The notes under the pieces are model-generated. The model made no database searches, was not told where the DNA came from, and was given only the letters and a program-made list of their open reading frames with translations. Positions 56,981 to 64,000 of a stretch of 64,000 nucleotides of DNA are shown one piece after another. Source of the DNA: Ktedonobacter racemifer DSM 44963 (GTDB lineage: Bacteria > Chloroflexota > Ktedonobacteria > Ktedonobacterales > Ktedonobacteraceae). Positions within the stretch are counted from its first letter, which is position 1, and each line of letters opens with the position of its first letter. Position numbers and translations under genes: made by a program. Where the stretch lies: contig NZ_ADVG01000003.1 of assembly GCF_000178855.1 (NCBI RefSeq), forward strand, positions 2,702,183-2,766,182, given 5' to 3'.

Positions 56981-57346
56981 ATGCTGCCATTTCTGAAAAA
57001 AGAGCTAGATCCAGAACGAGACAACCTGGAGGACGACCTGGAGCTGGCTGATCTGGATGTAACCATCCTGGATGATGGAATCACAGAGGACGAAATCACG
57101 CATGATGAGCACTTCGGGTTAACCCCGGATGAACTCAAGGACGATGCGCTGCCCATCACCTCCCCACCCACTTTTCAGGATAAATTCTACGGCCTGAGAA
57201 ACTGGTTTATTCAAAGACGCCTGCGCGATCTAAAAATTATGCTTTTCCTCTATGATGCCAGTCGGGTGGATAGCACTCGTGAGTTTACCCTCACTGAAAT
57301 CGCCAGCGGCCTCCACATGTCGGCAAACTCGATGTGTTGTATATAA
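56981..57346 (+). CDS. Acidic protein with wHTH-like end, possibly truncated
   Basis: 121 aa. The N-terminal half is acidic (DPERDNLEDDLELADLDVTI); the C-terminal half has WFIQRRLRDLKIMLFLYDAS and EFTLTEIASGLHMSAN, which looks like the first helices of a winged helix-turn-helix. The gene ends abruptly after SMCCI, as if the recognition part was cut. The start is uncertain: GGAGGG lies upstream of a non-ATG codon at about 56945-56951, and ATG 56981 has no clear site. Confidence 0.5.
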   Translation: MLPFLKKELDPERDNLEDDLELADLDVTILDDGITEDEITHDEHFGLTPDELKDDALPITSPPTFQDKFYGLRNWFIQRRLRDLKIMLFLYDASRVDSTREFTLTEIASGLHMSANSMCCI

Positions 57347-57510
57347 TTCGAGGTTAGCTCTTATGATGTGCGCGAGGCTCAGAACTCCGGCAGAATCACA
57401 TCGTAGTGACTTTCTTCTGCTGACGTTCGTAGGGCCACCGCTGTGCTTGACGCCTGCTTATTACCCTAAAGATATGCTTATTATATCTTTAGCATCCTAT
57501 GCAAGAAAGC

Positions 57511-57643
57511 TTGATTAGTCCTGGAGTGCTGTACAAGCGCGTTGGTGTGATATCTACTCCTGCTATTCCCCCCATGAGCAACGATTTTTATCCATGGTAG
57601 AGCGTGAAAGAGCGGGTCGCAAGGACTCGCTCTTTTTTTCGGA
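57511..57643 (+). ncRNA. Terminator-ended repeat, copy 1 (sRNA candidate)
   Basis: About 130 bp repeated at 58436-58568: GATTxGTCCTxG, CTCCTGCTATTCCCCCC, ATCCATGGTAGAGCGTGAAA and an intrinsic terminator AAAGAGCGGGTC/GGACTCGCTCTTTTTTT. Such a conserved leader plus terminator could be a small RNA, or the mark of a mobile or repeated intergenic unit. No promoter is certain. Confidence 0.5.
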
Positions 57644-57802
57644 CTCGTGTTCTCAGATATGCGTCAAACGGGACATCTTCTGGTTGAAAAGTATGCTATG
57701 AGCATGGGTTTCTTCTTTCTTTATTTCTTTACTTTGAGTATCTATGCTTGAGGAAGTGGACATACAGACAATTGTTGTTAGCCCGAATGAAAGGAGAGAG
57801 AA

Positions 57803-58177
57803 GTGAACCACTCCCTTGAGGAAATTGTGCATGCTGAGAAGCAGTTTCAACAGGCAATGGTGAACAATGATGTACAAGCCCTGGCACGCTTAATACATGA
57901 TGATCTGGTGTTTATTGATGTCGAGGGAAATGTACAGGGAAAACGCGATGATATCGAAAGTCATGCATCTGGTGCTGTTGTTCAGACTGCCGTGGAGTTT
58001 GTCGAAGAACCAGTTATGCAATTATATGGAGAAAGTGCAATTGTTGCAGTAAAAGCTCATGTAAAGGTGCGATTACAGGGAAAACCTCTTGAGGCATTCT
58101 GCCGCTATCTGCGTGTATGGCTGTTTCAGGATGAGCGCTGGCAAATTATCTCGGGAACTGTACGTATCATCTCTTGA
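57803..58177 (+). CDS. SnoaL/NTF2-like DUF4440 protein
   Basis: 124 aa; GTG start at 57803 with AAGGAGAG 4 nt upstream. The family pattern is HAEKQFQQAMVNNDVQALAR, LIHDDLVFIDVEGNVQGKRD and the final strands RYLRVWLFQDERWQIISGTV. Small cone-shaped fold that binds small molecules or acts as an enzyme of unknown substrate. Confidence 0.85.
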   Translation: MNHSLEEIVHAEKQFQQAMVNNDVQALARLIHDDLVFIDVEGNVQGKRDDIESHASGAVVQTAVEFVEEPVMQLYGESAIVAVKAHVKVRLQGKPLEAFCRYLRVWLFQDERWQIISGTVRIIS

Positions 58178-58964
58178 TTACGACTCATATCATCTGTTTT
58201 ATTCATAGCGAAGTGCTTCTGCTGGAAAAGTACCTCTTTGCTCAGCCGCATACACAGGCTTTTCTGGCAGATGAACTACAACACGGCTTTGACCGATAAA
58301 CCGTCTGACTTATCATTGACCGATATCTTGTCCGGCTGGGACAAACTGGCTGGCAAACCACACGATGGGTGGCGCAGCGGAGCTTCCTGCCGAGAATATT
58401 GTGCCGTTGTTTTGGGAGAGAGGAGCAGGAGGAGCGTGATTGGTCCTAGTGAGCTAGACCAGGGCAGAAGCGTTGTTTTATACTCCTGCTATTCCCCCCG
58501 CGAGCAAAGAGTTTCATCCATGGTAGAGCGTGAAAGAGCGAGTCCTGGCGACCCGCTCTTTTTTTCGTAGGTCGCGGCGCCGACGAGCATGTTCCAGGCG
58601 TGTTTCGTGGGAAAAGGAAAGGAGCAGGTGGGAGAGCAGCAGCAGCGGAGTGTGGTGGGCGGTGTGAGCCAGGCGTAGAGAGAGGACGGCCTGTGATGGT
58701 GAGCAGTAGGGCTAAGACTGTTGCCTGGGGTGGGCCGCCTGGCGGAAGGCATCTCGCATCGCCTCATCCTGTTGGGATGGTGGTTCTTGCTGAAGCGGGA
58801 GGACCAGATTGCGAAGATCGGCCATCAATGAAGGTTGTCCTAAGAGCTGCTCTTTATCAATACGCCAGTGCTGAAGCATCGTGACGTGTATTTTGCGTCA
58901 TTTGTTGAACTTAGTGCGAACTGTGACTGTTGGCCATGTCACAGTCGCGCGGATGGTTGCTTGG
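58178..58964. other. Gap with repeat copy 2
   Basis: No gene supported. Holds copy 2 of the terminator-ended repeat (58436-58568). The 58600-58740 segment is similar to 62930-63110, so the repeat may extend beyond the terminator. Confidence 0.45.
58436..58568 (+). ncRNA. Terminator-ended repeat, copy 2 (sRNA candidate)
   Basis: Matches the copy at 57511-57643 over its length, with terminator GAAAGAGCGAGTC/GACCCGCTCTTTTTTT. A shorter third relative (AAGAGTGAGTCCTTGTGACT, TGCTCTTTTTTT) lies at 62891-62927. Confidence 0.5.
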
Positions 58965-58998
58965 GTATGGAATCCGTTGGTACCAACGGATTCCATAC
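58965..58998. terminator. 34-bp perfect palindrome
   Basis: GTATGGAATCCGTTGGT and its exact inverse with no spacer, 39 bp beyond the stop of the MFS gene that reads toward it. It may act as a terminator or a regulator-binding or cruciform site. Confidence 0.6.
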
Positions 58999-59036
58999 AT
59001 AAAGGAAAGTATCATTCATTCCCTTCACAAAGCGGG

Positions 59037-60305
59037 TCATTCATGTGCCTTCACGAAGAACATGGTGGCAGCGGCAAGGGCAGCGAAACATGCGAGGACT
59101 GCAAACAAAACAACATAACTGTTGTGCGTTTGTTCTAAAATGAGCCCCGCTACCAGGGGACCCAGGACCATGGGTAAAAAGATGCATGTATTCATCCACC
59201 CCAGATCCCGTGCAGCATCCTCTTGCGCTGGAAGAATTTGCGTCACGAGTGCCAGATCGCTACTCAAGAATATTGCCATGCTCAAACCAAACAGAATTGC
59301 AAGCAGAGGGATACCTGACCAGTTCCTTGTAAGCATAAAGAGAAGCAGAGTGACCATGACGGAGAGCGAACCGGCAATGACAAAAATTTTGCGTTTTTGT
59401 AGGTGATCTGAAAGCCATCCAGCCGCAAACGAGCCAATGAGCAAGCTCGCGGTAAACAAGAGAAAGAATATCTGTAAACCTGTGCTCAGTGGTTGGCCAC
59501 TTGTTTGCGGATACTTGATATCGAGTAAGAAAAATGCTAAGTAATTTAAGGTTGTTGTGAATGACAGGAACAAGAAGAGCCGGGATATCCACGTTAGTAC
59601 GAAGTCACGGGTGAGGCGCAAGCGTTTGCTCGTACGTTGTTGCTGAACATGATCGGGAGCGAGTTGTGCATGGTCTTGATGGAATGCCTTTTCCTGACAA
59701 GAGAACAGAAAGACGATAAGAAACATGATCGAGGCTTCCAGGAGCAATAGATAGGCGGAGGATAGATTTGTGTGCGCCCCCAATGCTTGCCCGAATACAT
59801 TTCCCACCATAGGGGCCATGCCAGCCAATCCAGACGTGATGGCACGCCTGCGAATAGGGACCCCAGGTAGGAAGGCACTAAGCGCAGCCATGATAACCCC
59901 GACACCAAATTGAGATACAACAATTCCGGTGGTAAGTAAGCCAATGGTATGAGCCTGACTTGCGAGCAAGAGGCCAACCGAGAGAAATACGGAGCCAATG
60001 AGCATCCAGAGACGATAGTTTCGTGTGCCCCATGAAGAGCGATCAATCAGCATGCCAGTAAGAGGGTTCGCGAGGACATTTGCCAGCGCGCCGCAGGTGA
60101 CGACGAGAGAAAATAAAAACGTTTGCTGTTGCGGAGCAATTTTTGTGATGTGCAGCGGCAGAAGAAACGTTATAATCGCCATGCTTGCTGTCCCCATGCT
60201 GATATTGGCGATGACATAGGTAACAATCCAGAGCCAGACATTCTGCAACGAATGTGATGCCGTTGTGGGCCGTGCTGTTTGCATTTGCGACAAGGGCGAA
60301 TTCAT
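59037..60305 (-). CDS. MFS transporter
   Basis: About 422 aa, twelve transmembrane helices. N-terminal motif LTGMLIDRSSWGTRNYRLWM is the loop 2-3 signature of MFS; GLQIFFLLFTASLLIGSFAA with DHLQKRKIFVIAGSLSVMV is the second-half copy. A cytoplasmic basic loop separates the halves (FHQDHAQLAPDHVQQQRTSK). ATG 60305 is taken; TTG 60317 is possible, as AAGGAA lies upstream of both. The substrate (drug or sugar) is not determinable. Confidence 0.85.
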   Translation of the reverse strand: MNSPLSQMQTARPTTASHSLQNVWLWIVTYVIANISMGTASMAIITFLLPLHITKIAPQQQTFLFSLVVTCGALANVLANPLTGMLIDRSSWGTRNYRLWMLIGSVFLSVGLLLASQAHTIGLLTTGIVVSQFGVGVIMAALSAFLPGVPIRRRAITSGLAGMAPMVGNVFGQALGAHTNLSSAYLLLLEASIMFLIVFLFSCQEKAFHQDHAQLAPDHVQQQRTSKRLRLTRDFVLTWISRLFLFLSFTTTLNYLAFFLLDIKYPQTSGQPLSTGLQIFFLLFTASLLIGSFAAGWLSDHLQKRKIFVIAGSLSVMVTLLLFMLTRNWSGIPLLAILFGLSMAIFLSSDLALVTQILPAQEDAARDLGWMNTCIFLPMVLGPLVAGLILEQTHNSYVVLFAVLACFAALAAATMFFVKAHE

Positions 60306-60573
60306 AGGTAAATTCAATTCCTTTTTTATGGAAGATAAAATGCACTACTATTTTACCCCAAGGTTGCTTACTTTCTCTCAATTGCATGTTTTTCGATCTG
60401 AATAGGCCAGTTTTATGTCTGCAAGAGGGTAGTGTCAACTTGTACGTAGGAACAACCCTATTGATGAGGTAGAAAGTGCCTTCCGTGCATGTGACCATTT
60501 ATTTAGCCGAAATGGAAGTTTCGAGCCTGACCGTTCAATCAAATAAAGACAAGGAAAAGAACGCTTTTCCCTC
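60306..60573. other. Intergenic region with solitary IS6-like end
   Basis: 60428-60450 reads GGTAGTGTCAACTTGTACGT, resembling the end at 10818 (GGTATTGTCAACTTGCTTGT). No transposase is attached. A hairpin GGAAAAGAACGCTTTTCC lies at 60553-60570. Confidence 0.5.
60553..60570 (+). promoter_or_regulatory. Hairpin over the ribosome site
   Basis: GGAAAAG (60553-60559) and CTTTTCC (60564-60570) pair with a 4-nt loop directly before ATG 60574 and include the only AAGGA of this leader, so they may hide it. Confidence 0.45.
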
Positions 60574-62136
60574 ATGAATAAACAGTCCGAAGAGAACTCC
60601 TTTCACACCTCGTCGATACACAACATTCGGGATGGTATCCCACATGAAGCCATCCTGGATCGTGTGTTTCAAGATGGGGTTCGCCACCTGGCGTATGATC
60701 CATTTGCTCGTCTCGCATTAACGATTCACTACTACTGTGGAACGCGGGCGACGGAGACTCTGGACCTTCATCTTTTTTGCGTTCTGGAAGATCAAGATGG
60801 TCATGCCTACCTGTTGATTCCACGGGGCAAAGCCAAGCAGGAACGACCCTTCCCGATCATCGAATTGGGAATGGGGCGGCTTCTCGAATACATGGATGAG
60901 GTCATCAAACTCCGCCTGGCCCCAGATGGCACCTCGCGTACGCTGGGGCAAACGAATTTCCGGTACCTAGAAGATGACCCGGAGCGAGCCAGGGATTGGC
61001 AGTACCTGTTTGATCGCGTTCCCAGCCTACAGAACATCAAGCACCGAGGGCGCCTCTCGACGACTCGTGTGGCTCAGACGCTCCAGGAGGCGATATTGAT
61101 TGCAGCAAAACGTGACCCCAGCGGCTTGTTTCAACCCGAAACGTATCAGCCAGCCTGTTCTCATCGGCGACAGAAAGGACAACGATGCCTCTACTTTGCG
61201 GCGCAAGAGGGGATTACTGCCTGCCCCCGTTGCCGTTCAACGCTTTCTGGGTATCTTGGCACACGCTGTCGCCACACACTGGAAGCCGATTTTGTCTGTG
61301 ATGGAGTCGCGCAGCCTGGGGAACTCTTTTGCCCAAAGTGCGATAGCCCCCTCGCAGACTTCGTGCCAATTACAACACATATTTTCCGTCACAACAGCGT
61401 GAGCCGAGCTCATCGGGCAGGGGTCTCTGTGGCGCAGAACATGAGGCTCCATGGACATCAGACCTTGCCGATGCATCTGCGCTATCTTCATCTGCTCCTT
61501 GAAGATACCACCAATGAAGTTCGGCAGATCTTTGCAGAGAAGCGTCTGCGAGATGTGCGTCAAATCCTGGGATCGACCGGTGGGAAGATTGTTGAAGGTG
61601 GGATCGCTTACACGGTTTCATTAGAGCATTACCTGGGGATCACGCTGCAACGAGCACTCAAACGCCGGACCTACGGGATCTGGGGTGGTTTTTGGGCGGG
61701 CGCTCTGGCCCAACGAGGGATTGCCTCTCCTCTTTCTGTCGAGGACGAAATTGTGATTCCAGAGGATACGTATGAGCACACTGTCGCTCAATACTGGTAC
61801 GAGGCCCTCGGCCTGGCCATCTCCGAAATCGCTTTTGAGCAGATCACGAAAAGGAAATGGCACGCGGAAGTCCCTCCATTTCTCGACCGGCACAAGATTG
61901 AGGACCTCGTTCAGTTTCATCTGCATCACGTCGCCGACTCCTTCAAAAGCGCTCTGGGCCAGCGCTTAATGGAAACGGATATTCTTGAGCAGCGTCGTTT
62001 TCTTGACGATCTGGCGGAAAAACTCCGGCCCTGGTGGGAGCACCTGGGGACCATTGACCAGCTCGTTGAGATGTTTGCACCAGGAGGGGGCCATGCGTTC
62101 CAAAAACAGTTACCGCCCACAGAACCAGCACCCTGA
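60574..62136 (+). CDS. Tyrosine recombinase with Cys-rich insertion
   Basis: 520 aa. Catalytic boxes: Arg58 in YYCGTRATETLDLH, HIFRH 269-273, HGH 293-295 and probable nucleophile Tyr304 in HLRYLHLL, as in Tn554-type TnpA/TnpB integrases. A Cys-rich segment, residues 195-256 (CPRC, CRHT, CPKC), is inserted between the first Arg and the HxxR box and probably binds zinc. About 200 residues follow Tyr304. The N-terminal core-binding domain seems short or absent. It overlaps the next gene by 44 bp. Confidence 0.8.
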   Translation: MNKQSEENSFHTSSIHNIRDGIPHEAILDRVFQDGVRHLAYDPFARLALTIHYYCGTRATETLDLHLFCVLEDQDGHAYLLIPRGKAKQERPFPIIELGMGRLLEYMDEVIKLRLAPDGTSRTLGQTNFRYLEDDPERARDWQYLFDRVPSLQNIKHRGRLSTTRVAQTLQEAILIAAKRDPSGLFQPETYQPACSHRRQKGQRCLYFAAQEGITACPRCRSTLSGYLGTRCRHTLEADFVCDGVAQPGELFCPKCDSPLADFVPITTHIFRHNSVSRAHRAGVSVAQNMRLHGHQTLPMHLRYLHLLLEDTTNEVRQIFAEKRLRDVRQILGSTGGKIVEGGIAYTVSLEHYLGITLQRALKRRTYGIWGGFWAGALAQRGIASPLSVEDEIVIPEDTYEHTVAQYWYEALGLAISEIAFEQITKRKWHAEVPPFLDRHKIEDLVQFHLHHVADSFKSALGQRLMETDILEQRRFLDDLAEKLRPWWEHLGTIDQLVEMFAPGGGHAFQKQLPPTEPAP

Positions 62137-62440
62137 TGGACTGGTCCAATCGCGCAAACAGGTGGCCGAGCAGCATTACCAACAAGTGCGCGTCACAGTC
62201 CAGGCCATGCTTCGACGTGGGATGAAACCACAGGAAATCACCGTTCCGGTTGTAGCGAAAGAAGCAGGAGTATCGGTGGCGACGATCTACCGGCGTGCCG
62301 ATCTGTTCACCATTGTTCAGCGCGGGAATCCTGCGATTCAAAGGGAACCTCATAGCCACCAAGCCAAAGCGCGAGAAAACGCCGGTGGCGTCCATTTCCG
62401 CGCTCAATCACATCATACAGGAACATTGCGTGCTCGATAA
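62093..62440 (+). CDS. TnpC-like helix-turn-helix protein, 3' altered
   Basis: Up to 115 aa; GGAGGGGGCC precedes ATG. The region RKQVAEQHYQQVRVTVQAML and ITVPVVAKEAGVSVATIYRR resembles the TnpC proteins that accompany Tn554-type recombinases. After about residue 82 (NPAIQ) the sequence overlaps a converging gene and looks foreign, so this gene is probably truncated or recombined. Confidence 0.6.
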   Translation: MRSKNSYRPQNQHPDGLVQSRKQVAEQHYQQVRVTVQAMLRRGMKPQEITVPVVAKEAGVSVATIYRRADLFTIVQRGNPAIQREPHSHQAKARENAGGVHFRAQSHHTGTLRAR

Positions 62441-62633
62441 TCTCTGGTCCCCAGACGTAGACAGGGCTTTTTGAGCCAGGCTGAGAGGTGCGCCTGGGCG
62501 AGGAAAGCATTTTTTCGCTGATAAGTTGTGTGAGCCTACGTTTGGTGAAGTTAGGGCGTCCGGACTGCTCCAGGATGGCGAGGAGCCTAGTTTTTGTGAT
62601 TCCTGCTTGTGGATCAACGTTCTTTTTTGGCAT
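62307..62633 (-). CDS. Hypothetical DNA-binding-like protein
   Basis: 108 aa from ATG 62633 (GGAGGG upstream). LLAILEQSGRPNFTKRRLTQ and LISEKMLSSPRRTS suggest a winged or MerR-like DNA-binding part; EHAMFLYDVIERGNGRHRRF and LALWLGGYEVPFE form a second conserved-looking part. The last about 8 residues are supplied by the joint with the tnpC-like gene. Translationally coupled to the small upstream gene. Confidence 0.6.
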   Translation of the reverse strand: MPKKNVDPQAGITKTRLLAILEQSGRPNFTKRRLTQLISEKMLSSPRRTSQPGSKSPVYVWGPEIIEHAMFLYDVIERGNGRHRRFLALWLGGYEVPFESQDSRAEQW

Positions 62634-62733
62634 GGCTTGCCCTCCACTTGGTATAGCGCTCTATGAGCGTGAGCATGGCGACGATTGCACCGGGAAGTGC
62701 GAGAAGTACGGCGATGAACGGGTACATTCCCAT
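62614..62733 (-). CDS. Small membrane protein (39 aa)
   Basis: MGMYPFIAVLLALPGAIVAM then LTLIERYTKWRASHAKKER: one transmembrane helix and a basic tail. GGAGG lies 12 nt upstream. Its stop overlaps the following gene's start by 20 bp. Confidence 0.5.
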   Translation of the reverse strand: MGMYPFIAVLLALPGAIVAMLTLIERYTKWRASHAKKER

Positions 62734-62833
62734 GATGTCATTTATCCTCCCGAAATGATTGGGTATCTGTAGCTTCTTCTCCGGCGAGGCCAGGAAGAAG
62801 GATGTATATATGTGTTGAGAGTAGTGTAGCAAA

Positions 62834-63329
62834 GTTCATGTGCTGAGGTTCCCCAAATGAGATGGAAGCTGTAACGCACTGTCTTGCCGCAAGAAGAGTG
62901 AGTCCTTGTGACTTGCTCTTTTTTTGTGGGTTGGGGAGCAGGCGGGAAAGCGAGAGCGCGTCTGTTGTGGGAAAAGGAAGAGCGTATGGAAGAGCAGCCG
63001 TAGCAGCAGCTGAGTGCGTTGGGGAGTTTGAGCCAAGGGCCGAGAGAGGAACGGTATGCGGGGGCGATCTGCAGCCCTATGATACTTGCCTGTGGTGGGC
63101 AGCCGATCCGTGTACCGCTCCTCAGAAATGGCAAGGTGGAGATGGCGGGCGCTTTGGATGTGGTCTATGCCGGGTGCCTGGTGAGAGTGTGGGAGTGCAG
63201 AAGAGAGGGGTGGGTGGAGATGGGGAGGAGGGGAGTGAGAGGTGAGAAGAATGAAGGGGTGACAGGGAAAAGAGAGCAGTGGCACCCCCAGAGTGAGCGT
63301 GAAAATGCGCATATTCTTGCAATCGCAAT
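62834..63329. other. Stretch without a supported gene
   Basis: Contains the third, weaker copy of the terminator hairpin at 62891-62927. A plus frame near 63019-63240 (PMILACGGQPIRVPLLRNGK) looks protein-like but is not recognised. Confidence 0.4.
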
Positions 63330-63745
63330 TTTGTGCTTCTTCCACCAGCTCCTTTTTCATGAGCCAGGTCTATCTGGAAGAAGCGAGGTCTGGTTTGTTC
63401 TCTTGCCCAGGTCCTGATGGTGGCTCCAGGTGTCTTCCCTCTTGGATCGTGTGTGGCCGCGGCCGAGCCTGGCCCAGGGCCAGACACGGGCGCGCCGGTC
63501 TTGTGCTCCAAACGATCCCACACGTTCGCCGTTGCTACCGGCGCGCCCAGCAATGCTCTCTGCACTGGCATCAATGAGGATCGTTCTCGAGGCTTGTCCC
63601 TGCCGCTGCCAGCATGAAGGAGCGTGTGTTGGCCTGGGAGGCGCCAGGACGATGGATGGTGGTTTTCTTTTTCCCATGTTTTTCCCATGTTTGTTCTACG
63701 CAGCGCCTGCCCTCCACGTGTGCTGCTCCCGTGTTTTTCCTCCAA
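63330..63745 (-). pseudogene. Integrase-type (rve) transposase remnant
   Basis: The minus frame contains TIRTWAREQTRPRFFQIDLA, like the start of the rve catalytic core (FFQIDLVAH) in IS481/Mu-type transposases. No further acidic residues of the triad are readable. Low support. Confidence 0.4.
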
Positions 63746-63791
63746 CGTCGTGCCAAATTACGATTGCACAAAATTGCGTTTTTTGAGCACG

Positions 63792-63815
63792 AAAAGGGGG
63801 TGTTACACCCCTGTT
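63792..63815 (-). terminator. Terminator hairpin
   Basis: AAAAGGGGGTG and CACCCCTGTTTT, with a 3-nt loop, flanked by A and T runs. It lies downstream of the stop at 63871 of the gene entering from the right. Confidence 0.6.
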
Positions 63816-63870
63816 TTGGTGCATTTTTGGGGAATGGTTGCGTTTCTTCCGATACCGGTGAGGGAGATCG

Positions 63871-64000
63871 TCAGGCATTGGCAGGTGAGAGGGTGTGGAG
63901 AATGGTCTGGGGATGAACGAGAGAGGTGGAGATGGCGACCTGGAGGAGAGCGAGGGCTTCCGCTCTCTCCTCTGGATGAGGAACCAGGCGGTAGCGCCCT
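63871..64000 (-). CDS. C-terminus of a gene extending beyond the window
   Basis: 42 codons before TGA: RYRLVPHPEERAEALALLQV, then AISTSLVHPQTILHTLSPAN. Helical, not recognised. The gene starts outside the window. Confidence 0.45.
   Translation of the reverse strand, partial: GRYRLVPHPEERAEALALLQVAISTSLVHPQTILHTLSPANA

Overview
The window looks like a piece of a large, IS-rich, repeat-laden chromosome of the Ktedonobacteria type (phylum Chloroflexota). The basis is the combination of an ISKra4-family element (the family is named after Ktedonobacter racemifer), many IS6-, ISL3-, IS1634-, IS630- and TnpB-type remnants, a Ser/Thr kinase-TPR protein, moderate GC and strong Shine-Dalgarno sites. 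This is an inference from gene content; no rRNA or tRNA was seen, so there is no direct phylogenetic marker.

Layout. 0-6.5 kb: a MITE, zinc-ribbon IS6 copies, a kinase-TPR gene, broken IS1634 and IS630 copies, one membrane-anchored hypothetical gene and an IS1-like element. 6.8-10.3 kb: two unusual genes in tandem, a large protein ending in a pseudopilin (GspG)-like domain and a protein with a caspase/DUF4347-like His-Cys signature. 10.3-18 kb: an IS6 copy, a nucleotidyltransferase (DUF6036-like) gene with a partner gene, a hypothetical gene, and a tyrosine integrase split by an IS4 element with an 11-bp target duplication and cut by an IS6 copy. 18-25.5 kb: a TetR/glyoxalase divergent pair with a tandem operator, an IS630 copy, a Dabb gene, and nested MITE/ISL3/IS1634 debris. 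25.5-33.4 kb: small housekeeping and accessory genes (Nudix, DinB, PhoU, GNAT, phosphate-type permease with an amber codon, LLM oxidoreductase). 33.6-41.6 kb: an XRE regulator, IS6 copies at rearrangement joints, a truncated purD, and a complete ISL3-family element carrying a DUF6398 gene. 41.7-51.4 kb: a GntR-TauE-DUF1634 operon, a TnpB remnant, lactate permease, DoxX, and PadR plus multicopper oxidase. 51.7-64 kb: ISKra4, a peptidase G1 remnant, a Tat-exported FAD oxidase, small genes between a repeated terminator-bearing sequence, an MFS transporter and a tyrosine recombinase/TnpC-like pair.

How it works together. Roughly half of the window is mobile DNA in various stages of decay. Three of the four IS6 copies with zinc-ribbon transposases sit between two truncated, unrelated genes without target duplications, so they probably mark recombination joints. 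The other genes form short independent units: a regulated sulfite/anion exporter operon, a PadR-copper oxidase operon, a TetR-controlled glyoxalase-like gene, and phosphate genes (phoU and a broken phosphate permease).

The best candidates for something undescribed are the GspG-like fusion with its caspase-like neighbour, the ISL3 element with a DUF6398 passenger, the nucleotidyltransferase pair, several families of short inverted-repeat elements, a set of TGTGA-N14-TCACR dyads and a duplicated terminator-ended sequence that could encode small RNAs. Many apparent pseudogenes differ from an intact frame by a single base, so some could be sequencing errors.
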